Both the position numbers and the translations under genes were made by a program. The notes under the pieces are model-generated. The model had not been told where the DNA came from. It was given only the letters and a program-made list of their open reading frames with translations, and ran no database searches. DNA of 39,717 bases from an uncultured Oscillibacter sp. (GTDB lineage: Bacteria > Bacillota > Clostridia > Oscillospirales > Oscillospiraceae), in assembly GCA_910583695.1 (NCBI GenBank), contig CAJTZL010000024.1, forward strand, positions 1 through 39,717, given 5' to 3'. Position 1 is the first letter of the stretch; every line of letters starts with the position of its first letter. This document shows positions 13,840 to 22,779 of the stretch, in pieces.

Positions 13840-15867
13840 ATGAAATTCCTTGCAAACAAGAAACTGGCCGCACGGATCGGAATCATCACAACCGCCATCA
13901 CCCTGGTTGGGATGCTGCTTCTCTGGATCATCGTATCCACCGACGCGGCGGCCACAGTCAAAGGTCACATTACCAACCAGATGACGGACGCTGTGGAATC
14001 CAGAGCCGCAATTATCGACGACTATGTGGTTTCCGCAGAGGAATATATGACCGCTTTTGCCCTGGGCAGCGAAGTTCACGACCTTCTGCAAAACCCCGGC
14101 GACCCGGCGCTGCTGCGTCAGGCCCAGAAATACACCGAAGACTTTGCCGCTATCAAGGGCATCTTTGAGGGGCTGTACATCGCAACCCCGGACACCCATG
14201 TCCTCACTCACACCTCTCAGGGGGCCATCGGCATGACCACCCGTTCCGGGGATTCCCTGAAGAGCTTTCAAAACACCATCCTGGCCCAGCCGCAACTGAC
14301 CAACCTGGGCATCATGAAGTCTCCCGGCACCGGCAGCATGATCTTGTCCATGTACTACCCCATCTTTGAGGGACAGCGGTGCATCGGCTACGTGGGTGCC
14401 GGAGTTTACGCCAGCCATCTGGTAGACTCTCTGCTCAATTTGAGCATCAAGGGTCTGCCTGACAGCGAATATGTATTCTTGAATGCCGACACCGGCGTGT
14501 ACCTCTATCACGAGGACGGCGCGCTGCTGAACACCGAGACCACCGACGCCGGATACCAGGAGATCATCCGCCGCGTCCAGGCGGACAGCTCCATCCAGGT
14601 CGGTACATACTCCTACCGGGACGAAAACGGGGACAACGAGCTGGTGGTCTACAAGTACCTGAAGGACCGGGGCTGGATCTTCATGGTGCGGGACAACGCC
14701 GCGGAGGTTTACAGTTCCGTCATGGAGGTGCGCCTGATTGTGGGCGCCCTGTGCGCGGTCATGGCCGCGGCCATCATCTTCATCACCCTTCTGATGCTGC
14801 GCCGGGAGGGCCGGGAGCTCATGGTGGTTGAGCGGGCCATTGGCCGTCTGGGCGACCTGAACCTCTCCGCCGACCAGGAGCTGGAGGTCTTTTACGACCG
14901 CTCCGACGAAATCGGCATGATCGCTCAGACCACCCACCGGGTCTGCGGCTGTCTGCGGCAAACCATTGACGATGTAGGCCGCATTCTGGGCGAGATGGCC
15001 GACGGCAACCTGTCCGTAGACGTGACGAAAAACGAAGCCTATTACATCGGCGACTTCCTGGCCCTGTCCGCAAGTTTGAAGTCCATCCGCTCCAACCTGA
15101 CCAATGTCATCCGGGACATCTCCCAGGTGGCCCGGCAGGTGGACTCCAGCGCCGGTCTGGTCTCCACCGGAGCCCAGGCGCTCTCCCAGGGCACGCTGGA
15201 GCAGGCGGCCTCCGTGGACGGGCTGGTGACGAATGTGACCGCCATCACCTCACAGATTCAAACCAGCACCGTGCGCTGCGGAAACGCTACCGAACTGGTG
15301 GATAAGGCCACAGGCTACGCCGCCGAGGCCGACACCAAAATGGAACAGCTCACCGAGGCCACGCGGAACATCGACCGGTCCTCCACTCAAATCGGCACGA
15401 TCATCAAGACCATTGAGGACATCGCCTTCCAGACCAACATCCTGGCCCTCAACGCGGCCGTAGAGGCCGCCCGGGCCGGCAGCGCCGGCAAGGGCTTCTC
15501 TGTGGTGGCGGACGAGGTCCGCAACCTGGCCGCCAAGTCCGCCGAGGCCGTCCAAAATACCAATGCACTCATCGGCCGCTCCATTCAGGATGTGAAAACC
15601 GGAACGGAGTCCACCGATCTGGCCGTCTCCGCCATGCAGGTCATCAACGACTGCATCCAGTCCATCAAGACCCTGATGGATGAAATCGCCGCCGCCAGCG
15701 TCCAGCAGTCGGAAATGATCGTCCTGGTGGAAAATGGCATCCGGGAGATTTCCGCCGTGGTGCAAACCAACTCCGCCGCCGCTGAAAAGAGCGCGGCAGT
15801 TTCCAAGGAGCTGTCCGATCAGGCTCGGACGCTCAACAGCCTGATCAGCCGCTTCCATATCACCTGA
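13840..15867 (+). CDS. Methyl-accepting chemotaxis protein with extracellular Cache domain
   Basis: Chemoreceptor of 675 residues. A transmembrane helix (about 12-34) is followed by an extracytoplasmic Cache-type sensor (about 40-290, with GIFEGLYIATPDT and GYVGAGVYASHLVD). A second transmembrane helix (about 297-320) leads to HAMP (about 320-375) and the coiled-coil signalling domain. The CheA/CheW-binding tip, IEDIAFQTNILALNAAVEAA, lies near residue 525. There is no C-terminal pentapeptide for CheR/CheB docking. The ATG at 13840 is chosen because GGAGGAGAG lies just upstream; an ATG 13 codons earlier has none. It is transcribed alone, from its own promoter to the terminator at 15892-15928. 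The ligand is unknown; Cache domains usually bind amino acids or carboxylates. Confidence 0.95.
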   Translation: MKFLANKKLAARIGIITTAITLVGMLLLWIIVSTDAAATVKGHITNQMTDAVESRAAIIDDYVVSAEEYMTAFALGSEVHDLLQNPGDPALLRQAQKYTEDFAAIKGIFEGLYIATPDTHVLTHTSQGAIGMTTRSGDSLKSFQNTILAQPQLTNLGIMKSPGTGSMILSMYYPIFEGQRCIGYVGAGVYASHLVDSLLNLSIKGLPDSEYVFLNADTGVYLYHEDGALLNTETTDAGYQEIIRRVQADSSIQVGTYSYRDENGDNELVVYKYLKDRGWIFMVRDNAAEVYSSVMEVRLIVGALCAVMAAAIIFITLLMLRREGRELMVVERAIGRLGDLNLSADQELEVFYDRSDEIGMIAQTTHRVCGCLRQTIDDVGRILGEMADGNLSVDVTKNEAYYIGDFLALSASLKSIRSNLTNVIRDISQVARQVDSSAGLVSTGAQALSQGTLEQAASVDGLVTNVTAITSQIQTSTVRCGNATELVDKATGYAAEADTKMEQLTEATRNIDRSSTQIGTIIKTIEDIAFQTNILALNAAVEAARAGSAGKGFSVVADEVRNLAAKSAEAVQNTNALIGRSIQDVKTGTESTDLAVSAMQVINDCIQSIKTLMDEIAAASVQQSEMIVLVENGIREISAVVQTNSAAAEKSAAVSKELSDQARTLNSLISRFHIT

Positions 15868-15891
15868 GCGGCACCTCTCTCCATAGAACAC

Positions 15892-15928
15892 AAAAGCCCT
15901 GGAGCCGGCCGGCTTCAGGGCTTTCTTT
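15892..15928. terminator. Terminator between convergent genes
   Basis: AAAGCCCT plus an inner GCCGG/CCGGC stem and AGGGCTTTCTTT. The hairpin is strong and T-rich on the plus side, with TTTTG on the minus side, so it can serve both the chemoreceptor gene and the minus-strand lipoprotein gene. Confidence 0.8.
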
Positions 15929-16035
15929 CATGGAGGCGTGCTTGCACATTCCGCCGCTTCGCAGGGCCGTGGCGGCCATGTCGGCGCTGCGGTCAAACCG
16001 CCGGTTTTCCGGAGGATCCGAAACCCCTTTCGATT

Positions 16036-16479
16036 TCAGTGTGCGGCATCCACAACCGCGATGCTGGAGTCCCCCTTCCGGGCCTGCTCCAGAACCGCCT
16101 GGGCCAGCAGCTGGAAGCTCTTGTGGGAAGACGACGCCCCCGTGATCGCGTCAATTCCGCCCTCCCCCTGTCCCTCCAGGAGCTGTCCGGCATAATAGCG
16201 GGTATACGCATTGGGATAGGTGCCGTTGGAATGGAGCATGTTCCGCATATATGCGTTATCCCAGCTTTTGATGAAGCCGCTGGCATTTTCCGCATTGTAT
16301 TCCACGGAGATAATGCTCCCGCCCTTCACCAGAATGGTGACAAACTCCTTCCAGCCGTGGCTGAACTCCGATACCTGGGCGGTATAATATCCATCCTGAA
16401 GCTCTGTCTGACTTCCGCAGGCCGTCAGCAGCGGCACCGTCAGAAGCAGGCTCAAAAGTAAAGCAAACATTCGTCTCAT
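16036..16479 (-). CDS. FMN-binding domain lipoprotein, predicted flavinylated
   Basis: Lipoprotein of 147 residues. A signal peptide with a lipobox (VPLLTACG, lipidated Cys at residue 21) is followed by one FMN-binding domain. DGYYTAQVSEFSHGW starts the domain, and DAITGASSSHKSF near the C-terminus matches the ApbE-type flavinylation motif in which FMN is attached to the Ser/Thr after GA. It should sit on the outer face of the membrane and carry covalent FMN. Such domains occur in extracytoplasmic electron-transfer systems (RnfG/NqrC, PplA-like proteins). The ATG overlaps the stop of the chemoreceptor gene upstream (ATGA), so it is translationally coupled. No apbE or reductase is in the window. 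Confidence 0.9.
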   Translation of the reverse strand: MRRMFALLLSLLLTVPLLTACGSQTELQDGYYTAQVSEFSHGWKEFVTILVKGGSIISVEYNAENASGFIKSWDNAYMRNMLHSNGTYPNAYTRYYAGQLLEGQGEGGIDAITGASSSHKSFQLLAQAVLEQARKGDSSIAVVDAAH

Positions 16480-18515
16480 CGGCCGCAGTTCTCCTTCAAA
16501 ACAAATTTTCGCACCTGGGACTGGAGCGCCTCGGCTTCTTCCGCCAGGGAGCCGCTGGACTGCTCCGTCTCTCCCGCGTTTTGCAGATTGCGGTCCGCAA
16601 TGCCGGAAATGGTCGCAATCCGTTCCTCCATGACGGCCAGAGCCGCCTCCTGTCCCTGCACCGCCGCGGCCAGCTGGTCCGAAATAGTGTTGATCTGCGC
16701 GGAAACATCGGAAATTGCACGGAGGGAACCGGCGGTATCCGCCGTCAGCTCCACGCCGGTCCGGATGATCGCTTTGGTATTGTTGACCATATCCGTGGCG
16801 CTTTGCGCGGCCTCGGCGCTTTTGGCGGCCAGCTGCTTCACCTCATCCGCCACCACCGCGAAGCCCTTCCCGGCGGCTCCGGCGCGGGCGGCCTCCACGG
16901 AGGCGTTGAGGGACAGGATGTTGGTCTGGAATGCAATATCCTCAATGTCTTTTGCGATTTTTGTGATCTGCTGTGCGTTGGCACTGATATTGTCCATGGC
17001 GGAGGACAAGGCGGCCATCTGTTCGTTGGCGCTTTGAATCCGCCGGGTGATTTCCTCCGTCTGGGAGCGGGTCTGGCCGCTGCTCTCCGTGACGTCGGTC
17101 AGCCGGTCCTTCACCCGTGTCACCTCAAGGACCAGCTCCTCGGTGGACTGGTTCTGCTCCAGGGACGCCTGATGCAGCTGGGCGGACTGCTGGCTCAGCT
17201 GCTCCGCCATATCCGTGAGCCGGTCTGCGGCGGCACGGAACCCGAGAAGCGTCTCGTTCATGGACTCGGTAATCGTGCGCAGGCTGCCGCGGATCAGCAC
17301 GAAGTCGCCCTTGTAGTCCACCTGGGGCGCGGTGCGCAGATCTCCCTTTGCAACCTGCGTCAGCACCTGCTGGATATCGGATATGTACCGGTTCATGCTC
17401 TCCAGCGTGGCGTCCAGCGTCTGTGTCATGACCTCCAGCTCGTCTCCGGTATTGACAGGAAACACATCCGTGTGCAGGTCGCCGTCGGAGAGGGCCACCA
17501 TCCGGTCCGTCACCCGCTTCACCGGCCGGGAAATGGACCGGGCAAGGCGCAGAACCAGCAGGATGGACACCGCCAGCACCGCCAGCGTGGCCAGAATCGA
17601 CACCAGCATGGCCCCGTTGATGAAATGGTTGTAGTCCGACTTGGGAATCTGAATCACCAGGGCCCACTGCGTCCCCCGAATGGGAGAAAACGCCACCAGC
17701 ATCTGCTCCCCGCCGATGGGAAATTCCGCTGCTCCGGTTTCCCCGGCCGTCACCCGTTCCACCGCGTCCTCGTTGCCATCGCTGAGCTGCGACAGGGAGC
17801 TCCGGTTCAGGGCCAGGGACTGGTCCGGGTGCCCGGTTACAACGCCCTCCCGGTTGACCATGTAGGCCATGCCGCTTCGTCCCAGGTTGATGCTGCTGAT
17901 TACGTCGTTGAGCGTATCATATTTGTATACGCCCATGACATAGAAGGCGGTTTCGCCGTTTTCCTTTACCGGCATGCCCATCATGATACCCAGCCGGTTC
18001 TGGTAGATGGTGGACGCGTCGGTGGTCAGATTATCCGTTTCCTTCAAAAGCGCGAAAAATCCGCTCTCCAGACTCTCCGGCGCGCCGTCAATCCCCTGCA
18101 TCAGCCGCCCGTCCAGGTCGTACAGGGCGATTGTGTAGAGCTCATAGATCTCCGCCGCTTCCTCCAGCACCGCCCTGCGGCTCTCCGCAGTCGCCGCGGC
18201 GTCCGGGCGGAGGACCTCTGCTTCGTCCGGAACGGCAGCCATCACCGTGCTCATCCGGGGATCACCGGCAATGGTCATCATGCGGTCCGCCAGCATATGG
18301 ATGTTGGCTTCCACGGTCTTTGCCGACTGCCGGGCCATTGGCTGGAGACTGTCCAGCAAAATGTTGTTGGCAAGCGACTGCAAGGACAGGGCCATAATCA
18401 AACAGCATATGACCACCAAAACTAAAATATTAAGGGTTGTGCTTCTCAATATCCTTCTATTCAGGCTCCGTTTGATCCCGCTGCCGGCAAGGGAGTCCAC
18501 TTGCTTTACCCTCAC
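16476..18515 (-). CDS. Methyl-accepting chemotaxis protein with dCache-type sensor
   Basis: Chemoreceptor of 679 residues. TM1 is at about residues 27-50. A double-Cache-like periplasmic sensor follows (about 55-290, with IALYDLDGRLMQG, MGMPVKENGETAFYVMGVY and AFSPIRGTQWALVIQIPKSDY). TM2 is at about 305-325 and HAMP at about 325-380. The long signalling coiled coil has its tip KDIEDIAFQTNILSLNASVE near residue 522. There is no CheR/CheB tail peptide. The start is GTG at 18515 with AAAAGGAG upstream. It is followed directly by the FMN-lipoprotein gene, overlapping four bases. The pairing suggests the receptor may read the redox state or cargo of that lipoprotein, which is inference only. Confidence 0.95.
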   Translation of the reverse strand: MRVKQVDSLAGSGIKRSLNRRILRSTTLNILVLVVICCLIMALSLQSLANNILLDSLQPMARQSAKTVEANIHMLADRMMTIAGDPRMSTVMAAVPDEAEVLRPDAAATAESRRAVLEEAAEIYELYTIALYDLDGRLMQGIDGAPESLESGFFALLKETDNLTTDASTIYQNRLGIMMGMPVKENGETAFYVMGVYKYDTLNDVISSINLGRSGMAYMVNREGVVTGHPDQSLALNRSSLSQLSDGNEDAVERVTAGETGAAEFPIGGEQMLVAFSPIRGTQWALVIQIPKSDYNHFINGAMLVSILATLAVLAVSILLVLRLARSISRPVKRVTDRMVALSDGDLHTDVFPVNTGDELEVMTQTLDATLESMNRYISDIQQVLTQVAKGDLRTAPQVDYKGDFVLIRGSLRTITESMNETLLGFRAAADRLTDMAEQLSQQSAQLHQASLEQNQSTEELVLEVTRVKDRLTDVTESSGQTRSQTEEITRRIQSANEQMAALSSAMDNISANAQQITKIAKDIEDIAFQTNILSLNASVEAARAGAAGKGFAVVADEVKQLAAKSAEAAQSATDMVNNTKAIIRTGVELTADTAGSLRAISDVSAQINTISDQLAAAVQGQEAALAVMEERIATISGIADRNLQNAGETEQSSGSLAEEAEALQSQVRKFVLKENCGR

Positions 18516-18630
18516 GTTCCCGTCGCTCCTTTTCCTGTTGATTTTTGTCGATAGACAGCATAAAAAGCCATTCGTCCCATGTCCGTCGGCCTTGCGCCGC
18601 AGGGAATCATAGACGATAGACTACAAAAAT

Positions 18631-18639
18631 AGTATACCA
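18631..18639 (-). promoter_or_regulatory. Extended -10 promoter of the second chemoreceptor gene
   Basis: On the minus strand TGGTATACT gives an extended -10 (TGnTATACT). A -35 at 17 bases is weak. The site lies about 120 bases upstream of the GTG start. Confidence 0.5.
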
Positions 18640-18824
18640 TAGACTTCCTGAAAAGGAAAGTGTTTTTTTGTGGTCCGGGTTTAAAACTTCCCCTCCGTTC
18701 CGTGCAATACTTCCAATTGAAATTTGAAAACACATATGATACCATGGACACAGGGAATCCGGCCCGGGGAGCCATGGGAAATTCCGGGCCGGACTCTGAC
18801 AGAATTTGAGGAGGATGCATTGCA

Positions 18825-19235
18825 ATGGCAAGGCGTTATGCAAACCTGGCGGTACTTTATGCGGTCATCGCCATGTGCTTCGGGGTTTTTTACAGGGAAT
18901 TTACGAAGTTCAGCCACTTTACCGGACAGACGAACCTGTCCCGCCTGCACACCCACTATTTTCTGCTGGGCATGTTCTTTTTCCTGGCGCTGATGCTGGC
19001 CGAAAAGGTCCTTTCCTTCTCCGGCCGGAACGTTGGCCGCCTCCTGATCGGCTATCAGGCGGGGCTGAATATCACCGGCCTCGGGTTTCTTTTGAGAGGC
19101 TTGACTCAGGTCTGGGGAACGGAGCTGAGCCGGGGGCTGGACGCCTCCATTTCCGGGATTGCGGGAATCGGACATATTTTACTGGGCGTCTGCATGATTC
19201 TTTTGTTGCTGCGCATCCGGAAGCGGGCTGTCTGA
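18825..19235 (+). CDS. DUF2871 family membrane protein
   Basis: Membrane protein of 136 residues with four predicted helices (about 6-24, 46-66, 75-95, 108-130). The segment GVFYREFTKFSHFTGQTNLS with LHTHYFLLGMFFFL is the hallmark of the DUF2871 family, found widely in Firmicutes. Its conserved histidines in the second helix (LHTH) could bind haem or metal, but the family has no known function. The ATG at 18825 has GAGGAGG nine bases upstream. The gene is transcribed alone and ends before a strong hairpin at 19308-19338. Confidence 0.88.
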   Translation: MARRYANLAVLYAVIAMCFGVFYREFTKFSHFTGQTNLSRLHTHYFLLGMFFFLALMLAEKVLSFSGRNVGRLLIGYQAGLNITGLGFLLRGLTQVWGTELSRGLDASISGIAGIGHILLGVCMILLLLRIRKRAV

Positions 19236-19307
19236 GCCATGGAAGGGGCCAGCAGCGGCAGGGAGGCCGGCTGAAGCGCGGCCCCTGGGCTCCAGCTACA
19301 AAAACCA

Positions 19308-19338
19308 GCGCCGCCGGGACAATCGTTCCCGGCGGCGC
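19308..19338. terminator. Terminator hairpin between convergent genes
   Basis: GCGCCGCCGGGA, six-base loop, TTCCCGGCGGCGC: a nearly perfect 12-bp stem. On the minus strand it is followed by TGGTTTTT, fitting a terminator for the FapA-family gene. The plus side has only a short T run. Confidence 0.75.
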
Positions 19339-19363
19339 TTTGCCGTATCAAGCAAACCGGCAC

Positions 19364-20956
19364 TCACTTCAAGACCATTCGGTTCTCTTCCACATGGATG
19401 TTACAGCATTCCTCCACCTCTGTAATCTCTTCCGTGAATCTGCCAATCTGAACGTTCAAATACGGGTACACCTTCTCACACCGTATGCGCCCCTTGCTCT
19501 TTTTCTCCAACGCCTTGTTCACCGCTTTCAGCTCCGCCGTCAGGGCCTCCCGCTTTTCAACATAAAGATCCCGCTGTTCCACCAGCCGTTCCAGCAGTTC
19601 TTTCTCACTGTCCGAAGCGCGGGTTCCCTTTTTCCGCAGGCGGGTGACGGACTCCCAAAGCACTTCAAGAGTCGACTGCACCTTTGCCAATTCCGTTTTG
19701 ATCTGTTCCCACGACTCCGGAATATGCGGGGGATAGCCCACCGAAAACCGGCTGCGGCCTCCCGCCAGATTACCGACCCGTACACACAAGATGCTGTCCC
19801 CTGCCTGGATCAGGCTGTCCACGATCATTCCCCGTCCGTTCATGACGTAAACCGTACCACCGCAGCGAATCACACTGTTGGAGATTGTCTCCGCAATCAC
19901 GCTGGTCCCGGCGTCAATTTCCGCGCACTCCACTATGGGGGACTGCACCTGGCTGACTGCGGCCAGAACGGTTTTCCCCTTTGTCCCGTAAATGCCCTTC
20001 TGAACCCGGATGGTGCCGCCGGTGGACGTCACCCGGGCCTCTCCCATCTTTCCGTTGATCACAATTTCTCCGGAGGCCTCGATCTCAACTCCGCCGTCCA
20101 CATTTCCCCCAATGTAGAGGTTGCCGGAAACCCGGAGCGTCCCCTGAAACTGTTCCAAGTCCCCGTCAATAATCTTCTGCTCATGAATGCAGAACCGGTC
20201 TTCTTCAATGTATAAAATCCCATCCACCTCCGCCGTGAGGGCCTGTCCCCCCCGGCCGATGGCGGTGTTCTTCCCCTGGGGCACAAAAGCTCCGTCGGCC
20301 GGCGGGCAGGGCAGCGTCTGCCCCGTTACGTCCATGCCGTCCACTCCCGCCTTTGGGGCCCGTATCAGGCAGATGACGGTTCCTTTGCGAATGGGCTGCA
20401 GCTGGGCGTCCTGCTGAAAATCCACCTGACTTCCATTCTGGATCTCCAGGCACATATTTCTGCGTCTCTGGAGCAGCTCCGTCACCTTGCCGTCCTCCCC
20501 CGCCAGAGGCCGCTTGCCCCGGGCCACCAGAAATATGCGGAAATATCCAAGCCCGAACTCCTGCTCCACGTCCTCCTGCAAAATACCGTATTGAATGCCT
20601 TCATAGCGCATATCCCCCAGGAACTCCTCCAGGGTAAGGTTCTCTCCGCCGTTCTCCGGCGGGAGCAGGCAGGCATAGGCGCTCATCCGGTCCTCCGACA
20701 GGTAAAACCGCGCCTCCGCCTTCATGGGCTGCAGCTCGCCGTTTGTCGCCTGCTTATACCGGGCTCTGCAGGCTTCCTTCAAAGCCCAGATAAAGGCCTC
20801 CACCGTTTTGCTGTCCTCCGGGTACTGCTCCTTCAACTCGCTGCCGGTCATGTCCAGCTCGGAAAACATCCTCCTATAGGGAGTGGGATGAAAGGGTTTT
20901 CGTTCCTTCTCGCCCATCTCTTTTGAGACAAAACGATCAAAGATTGACACTTCCAT
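19364..20956 (-). CDS. FapA (DUF342) family polymer-forming protein
   Basis: Protein of 530 residues. The N-terminal third is an alpha/beta region, then comes the characteristic Gly-rich beta-helix (about residues 215-390). It includes GAFVPQGKNTAIGRGGQALT, SGNLYIGGNVDGGVEIEASG and short G-x-V/I-x repeats. A coiled coil lies near the C-terminus (about 400-490, KTELAKVQSTLEVL onward). This is the layout of DUF342/FapA proteins, which in other bacteria are linked to cell-surface or polymer assembly and in Vibrio to glucose-dependent FapA signalling. The start is the ATG at 20956 preceded by AAAGGCGGGG, and the promoter is at 21037-21065. Its function here is unknown; it is not in an operon. Confidence 0.88.
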   Translation of the reverse strand: MEVSIFDRFVSKEMGEKERKPFHPTPYRRMFSELDMTGSELKEQYPEDSKTVEAFIWALKEACRARYKQATNGELQPMKAEARFYLSEDRMSAYACLLPPENGGENLTLEEFLGDMRYEGIQYGILQEDVEQEFGLGYFRIFLVARGKRPLAGEDGKVTELLQRRRNMCLEIQNGSQVDFQQDAQLQPIRKGTVICLIRAPKAGVDGMDVTGQTLPCPPADGAFVPQGKNTAIGRGGQALTAEVDGILYIEEDRFCIHEQKIIDGDLEQFQGTLRVSGNLYIGGNVDGGVEIEASGEIVINGKMGEARVTSTGGTIRVQKGIYGTKGKTVLAAVSQVQSPIVECAEIDAGTSVIAETISNSVIRCGGTVYVMNGRGMIVDSLIQAGDSILCVRVGNLAGGRSRFSVGYPPHIPESWEQIKTELAKVQSTLEVLWESVTRLRKKGTRASDSEKELLERLVEQRDLYVEKREALTAELKAVNKALEKKSKGRIRCEKVYPYLNVQIGRFTEEITEVEECCNIHVEENRMVLK

Positions 20957-21036
20957 CCCCCCGCCTTTTCTGGAATCCCAGATTGACAACTGTTTTTGCA
21001 GGCCTCTGCCGTGCATCCCCAATTTTAATCTTTTTC

Positions 21037-21065
21037 ATTGTAGCATCCTTGTTTGGAATTGGCAA
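21037..21065 (-). promoter_or_regulatory. Sigma-A promoter of the FapA-family gene
   Basis: Minus strand: TTGCCA (21060-21065), a 17-base spacer, then TACAAT (21037-21042). The untranslated leader is about 75 bases long. Confidence 0.8.
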
Positions 21066-21154
21066 GCATTATTCCATCCCGGCGTCTTTACTCTACGCAA
21101 TCCGCATTTTCCTTATCAAATCCACAAAAGGCCCCTCCCATAAGCAAGTCCGGC

Positions 21155-21183
21155 TTGCAATCCGGGAAGCGCCGCTATATAAT
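21155..21183 (+). promoter_or_regulatory. Sigma-A promoter of the MATE transporter gene
   Basis: TTGCAA (21155-21160), a 17-base spacer and a perfect TATAAT (21178-21183). It is one of the strongest promoters in the window, divergent from the FapA-family promoter with about 90 bases between the two -35 boxes. Confidence 0.87.
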
Positions 21184-21243
21184 AAAGCGTCCTCCCGCCA
21201 GGACGAACCATTCCAAAGCTCTTTCTTACAGGAGACGCTGCAA

Positions 21244-22626
21244 ATGATGCTGCCAAACACAAACGAAGCCCGGGCCACCCTCCGGGTCATCCTTCTGCTG
21301 GCCTGGCCCACCATGCTGGAGCAAATCATGCAGTCCGCCGTTCAGTACATCGACACCGCCATGGTGGGGGCCCTGGGCACTCAGGCCACGGCGGCGGTGG
21401 GGACCACCACCACCATCGGCTGGCTGGTCCAGTCCTCCATCACCGCCTTCAGCATCGGTTTTCTGTCCTTTATCTCCAAGTCCTGCGGCGCAGGAGACCA
21501 ACGCGCCGCCCGGCGGGCTGCCGCGCAGGCGGTGCTGGCGGCTCTGGTCATCGGCGGGCTCTGCACCGTCCTCACCGTTTCCCTCAGCAGATCCATTCCC
21601 GTCTGGATGCAGGCGGAGCCTCAAATTCGTCCCCTGGCCTCCCGGTATTTTTTCATTCTCTATCTCCCCATGCTCTTCCGGACCGCGGGCATCCTCCTTG
21701 GAACCGTGCTCCGGGCGGCGGGAGACACCAAGACGCCCATGAAAGCGGGCCTGCTGGTCAACTGCATCAACGTGACCCTCAATTTCCTCCTGATTTACCC
21801 CACCCGCAAAGTCTCTCTCCTGGGCTGCGCCCTGACGCTGCCCGGCGCGGGCTGGGGCGTGGAGGGAGCGGCCGCCGCCAGCGCCATCGCCTACACCTGG
21901 GGCGGCGCGCAGATCGCATGGGCCCTTTGGCGGCATCCGGTGATTTCCCCCAGGGGGCAAAGCCTCAAACCGGACTGGGACATTCTCCGTCCCTGCCTTC
22001 GTGTGGCCTTCCCCAGTATGCTCCAGCGTTTCGTCTCCTCCCTGGGCTATGTGGCCTTTGCCTCCATGATCAACTCCCTGGGCGAAGCAGCCACCGCCGC
22101 CCACACTATTGCCAACACGGTGGAATCCGCCTTCTACATTCCCGGCTACGGGATGCAGACCGCCGCTGCCACGCTGACGGGAAATGCCTACGGCGCACAG
22201 GACCAAAAGCGGATGAAGTCCCTGACGAACATGTTCCTCCCGGTGGAGGTGGGCCTGATGTGCCTTACCGGGGGACTGCTCTTCGCCTCAGCGCCGCAGC
22301 TGATGGGGATATTCTCCCATAGCCAGGAGGTCATTTCCCTGGGAGCCACGGTACTGCGGATGGTAGCCGTGTCCGAACCGCTGTACGGCGTCTCCATCAT
22401 TGTGGAGGGCATCATGATGGGCGTGGGCCGGACCCGGGCCCCCTTCCTGTACAACATCACCGGCATGTGGTGCGTCCGGGTTCTGGGCACCTATCTCTGC
22501 ACTCAGATGCTGGGCCTGGGGCTGGCCGCCGCCTGGGGCTGCATGATTGCACACAACCTGCTGCTCTTTGCCCTGTATCTGGCCTCCTATCTCAGTGGGC
22601 GCTGGAATCCCCTGCGGAGCTTGTAG
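21244..22626 (+). CDS. MATE family multidrug/organic cation efflux transporter
   Basis: Twelve-helix antiporter of 460 residues that exports drugs or metabolites in exchange for Na+ or H+. Family features are the N-terminal LLLAWPTMLEQIMQSAVQYI, DTAMVGALGTQATAAVG, a central loop and the second six-helix half starting PCLRVAFPSMLQRF with IANTVESAFYIPGYGMQTAA. The ATG at 21244 is chosen because it lies nine bases after CAGGAG; the open frame extends 107 codons upstream but over the promoter. It is a single-gene unit from its own TATAAT promoter to the terminator at 22694-22738. The substrate cannot be told from sequence. Confidence 0.93.
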   Translation: MMLPNTNEARATLRVILLLAWPTMLEQIMQSAVQYIDTAMVGALGTQATAAVGTTTTIGWLVQSSITAFSIGFLSFISKSCGAGDQRAARRAAAQAVLAALVIGGLCTVLTVSLSRSIPVWMQAEPQIRPLASRYFFILYLPMLFRTAGILLGTVLRAAGDTKTPMKAGLLVNCINVTLNFLLIYPTRKVSLLGCALTLPGAGWGVEGAAAASAIAYTWGGAQIAWALWRHPVISPRGQSLKPDWDILRPCLRVAFPSMLQRFVSSLGYVAFASMINSLGEAATAAHTIANTVESAFYIPGYGMQTAAATLTGNAYGAQDQKRMKSLTNMFLPVEVGLMCLTGGLLFASAPQLMGIFSHSQEVISLGATVLRMVAVSEPLYGVSIIVEGIMMGVGRTRAPFLYNITGMWCVRVLGTYLCTQMLGLGLAAAWGCMIAHNLLLFALYLASYLSGRWNPLRSL

Positions 22627-22693
22627 GAACACGGGCCGCCGGGGCCTTTCAGCCTTCCTCCCCTCCTGTTTCATGCAAGCGCCAAAGGGACGT

Positions 22694-22738
22694 AAAACGA
22701 CCGGGGATGCGCCGTCTCTGCGCATCCCCGGCCGTTTT
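22694..22738. terminator. Terminator between MATE gene and hpf
   Basis: AAAACGACCGGGGATGCGC, seven-base loop, GCGCATCCCCGGCCGTTTT. The stem is long and nearly perfect, with A and T runs on both sides, so it serves both convergent transcripts. Confidence 0.88.
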
Positions 22739-22779
22739 ATGCACTTAATAAAGAGGCGGAGGTATTCGAGCTCTCCGGT

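Noticed and set aside
16581..18425. 614-codon plus-strand open frame
   Set aside because: Antisense shadow of the second chemoreceptor.
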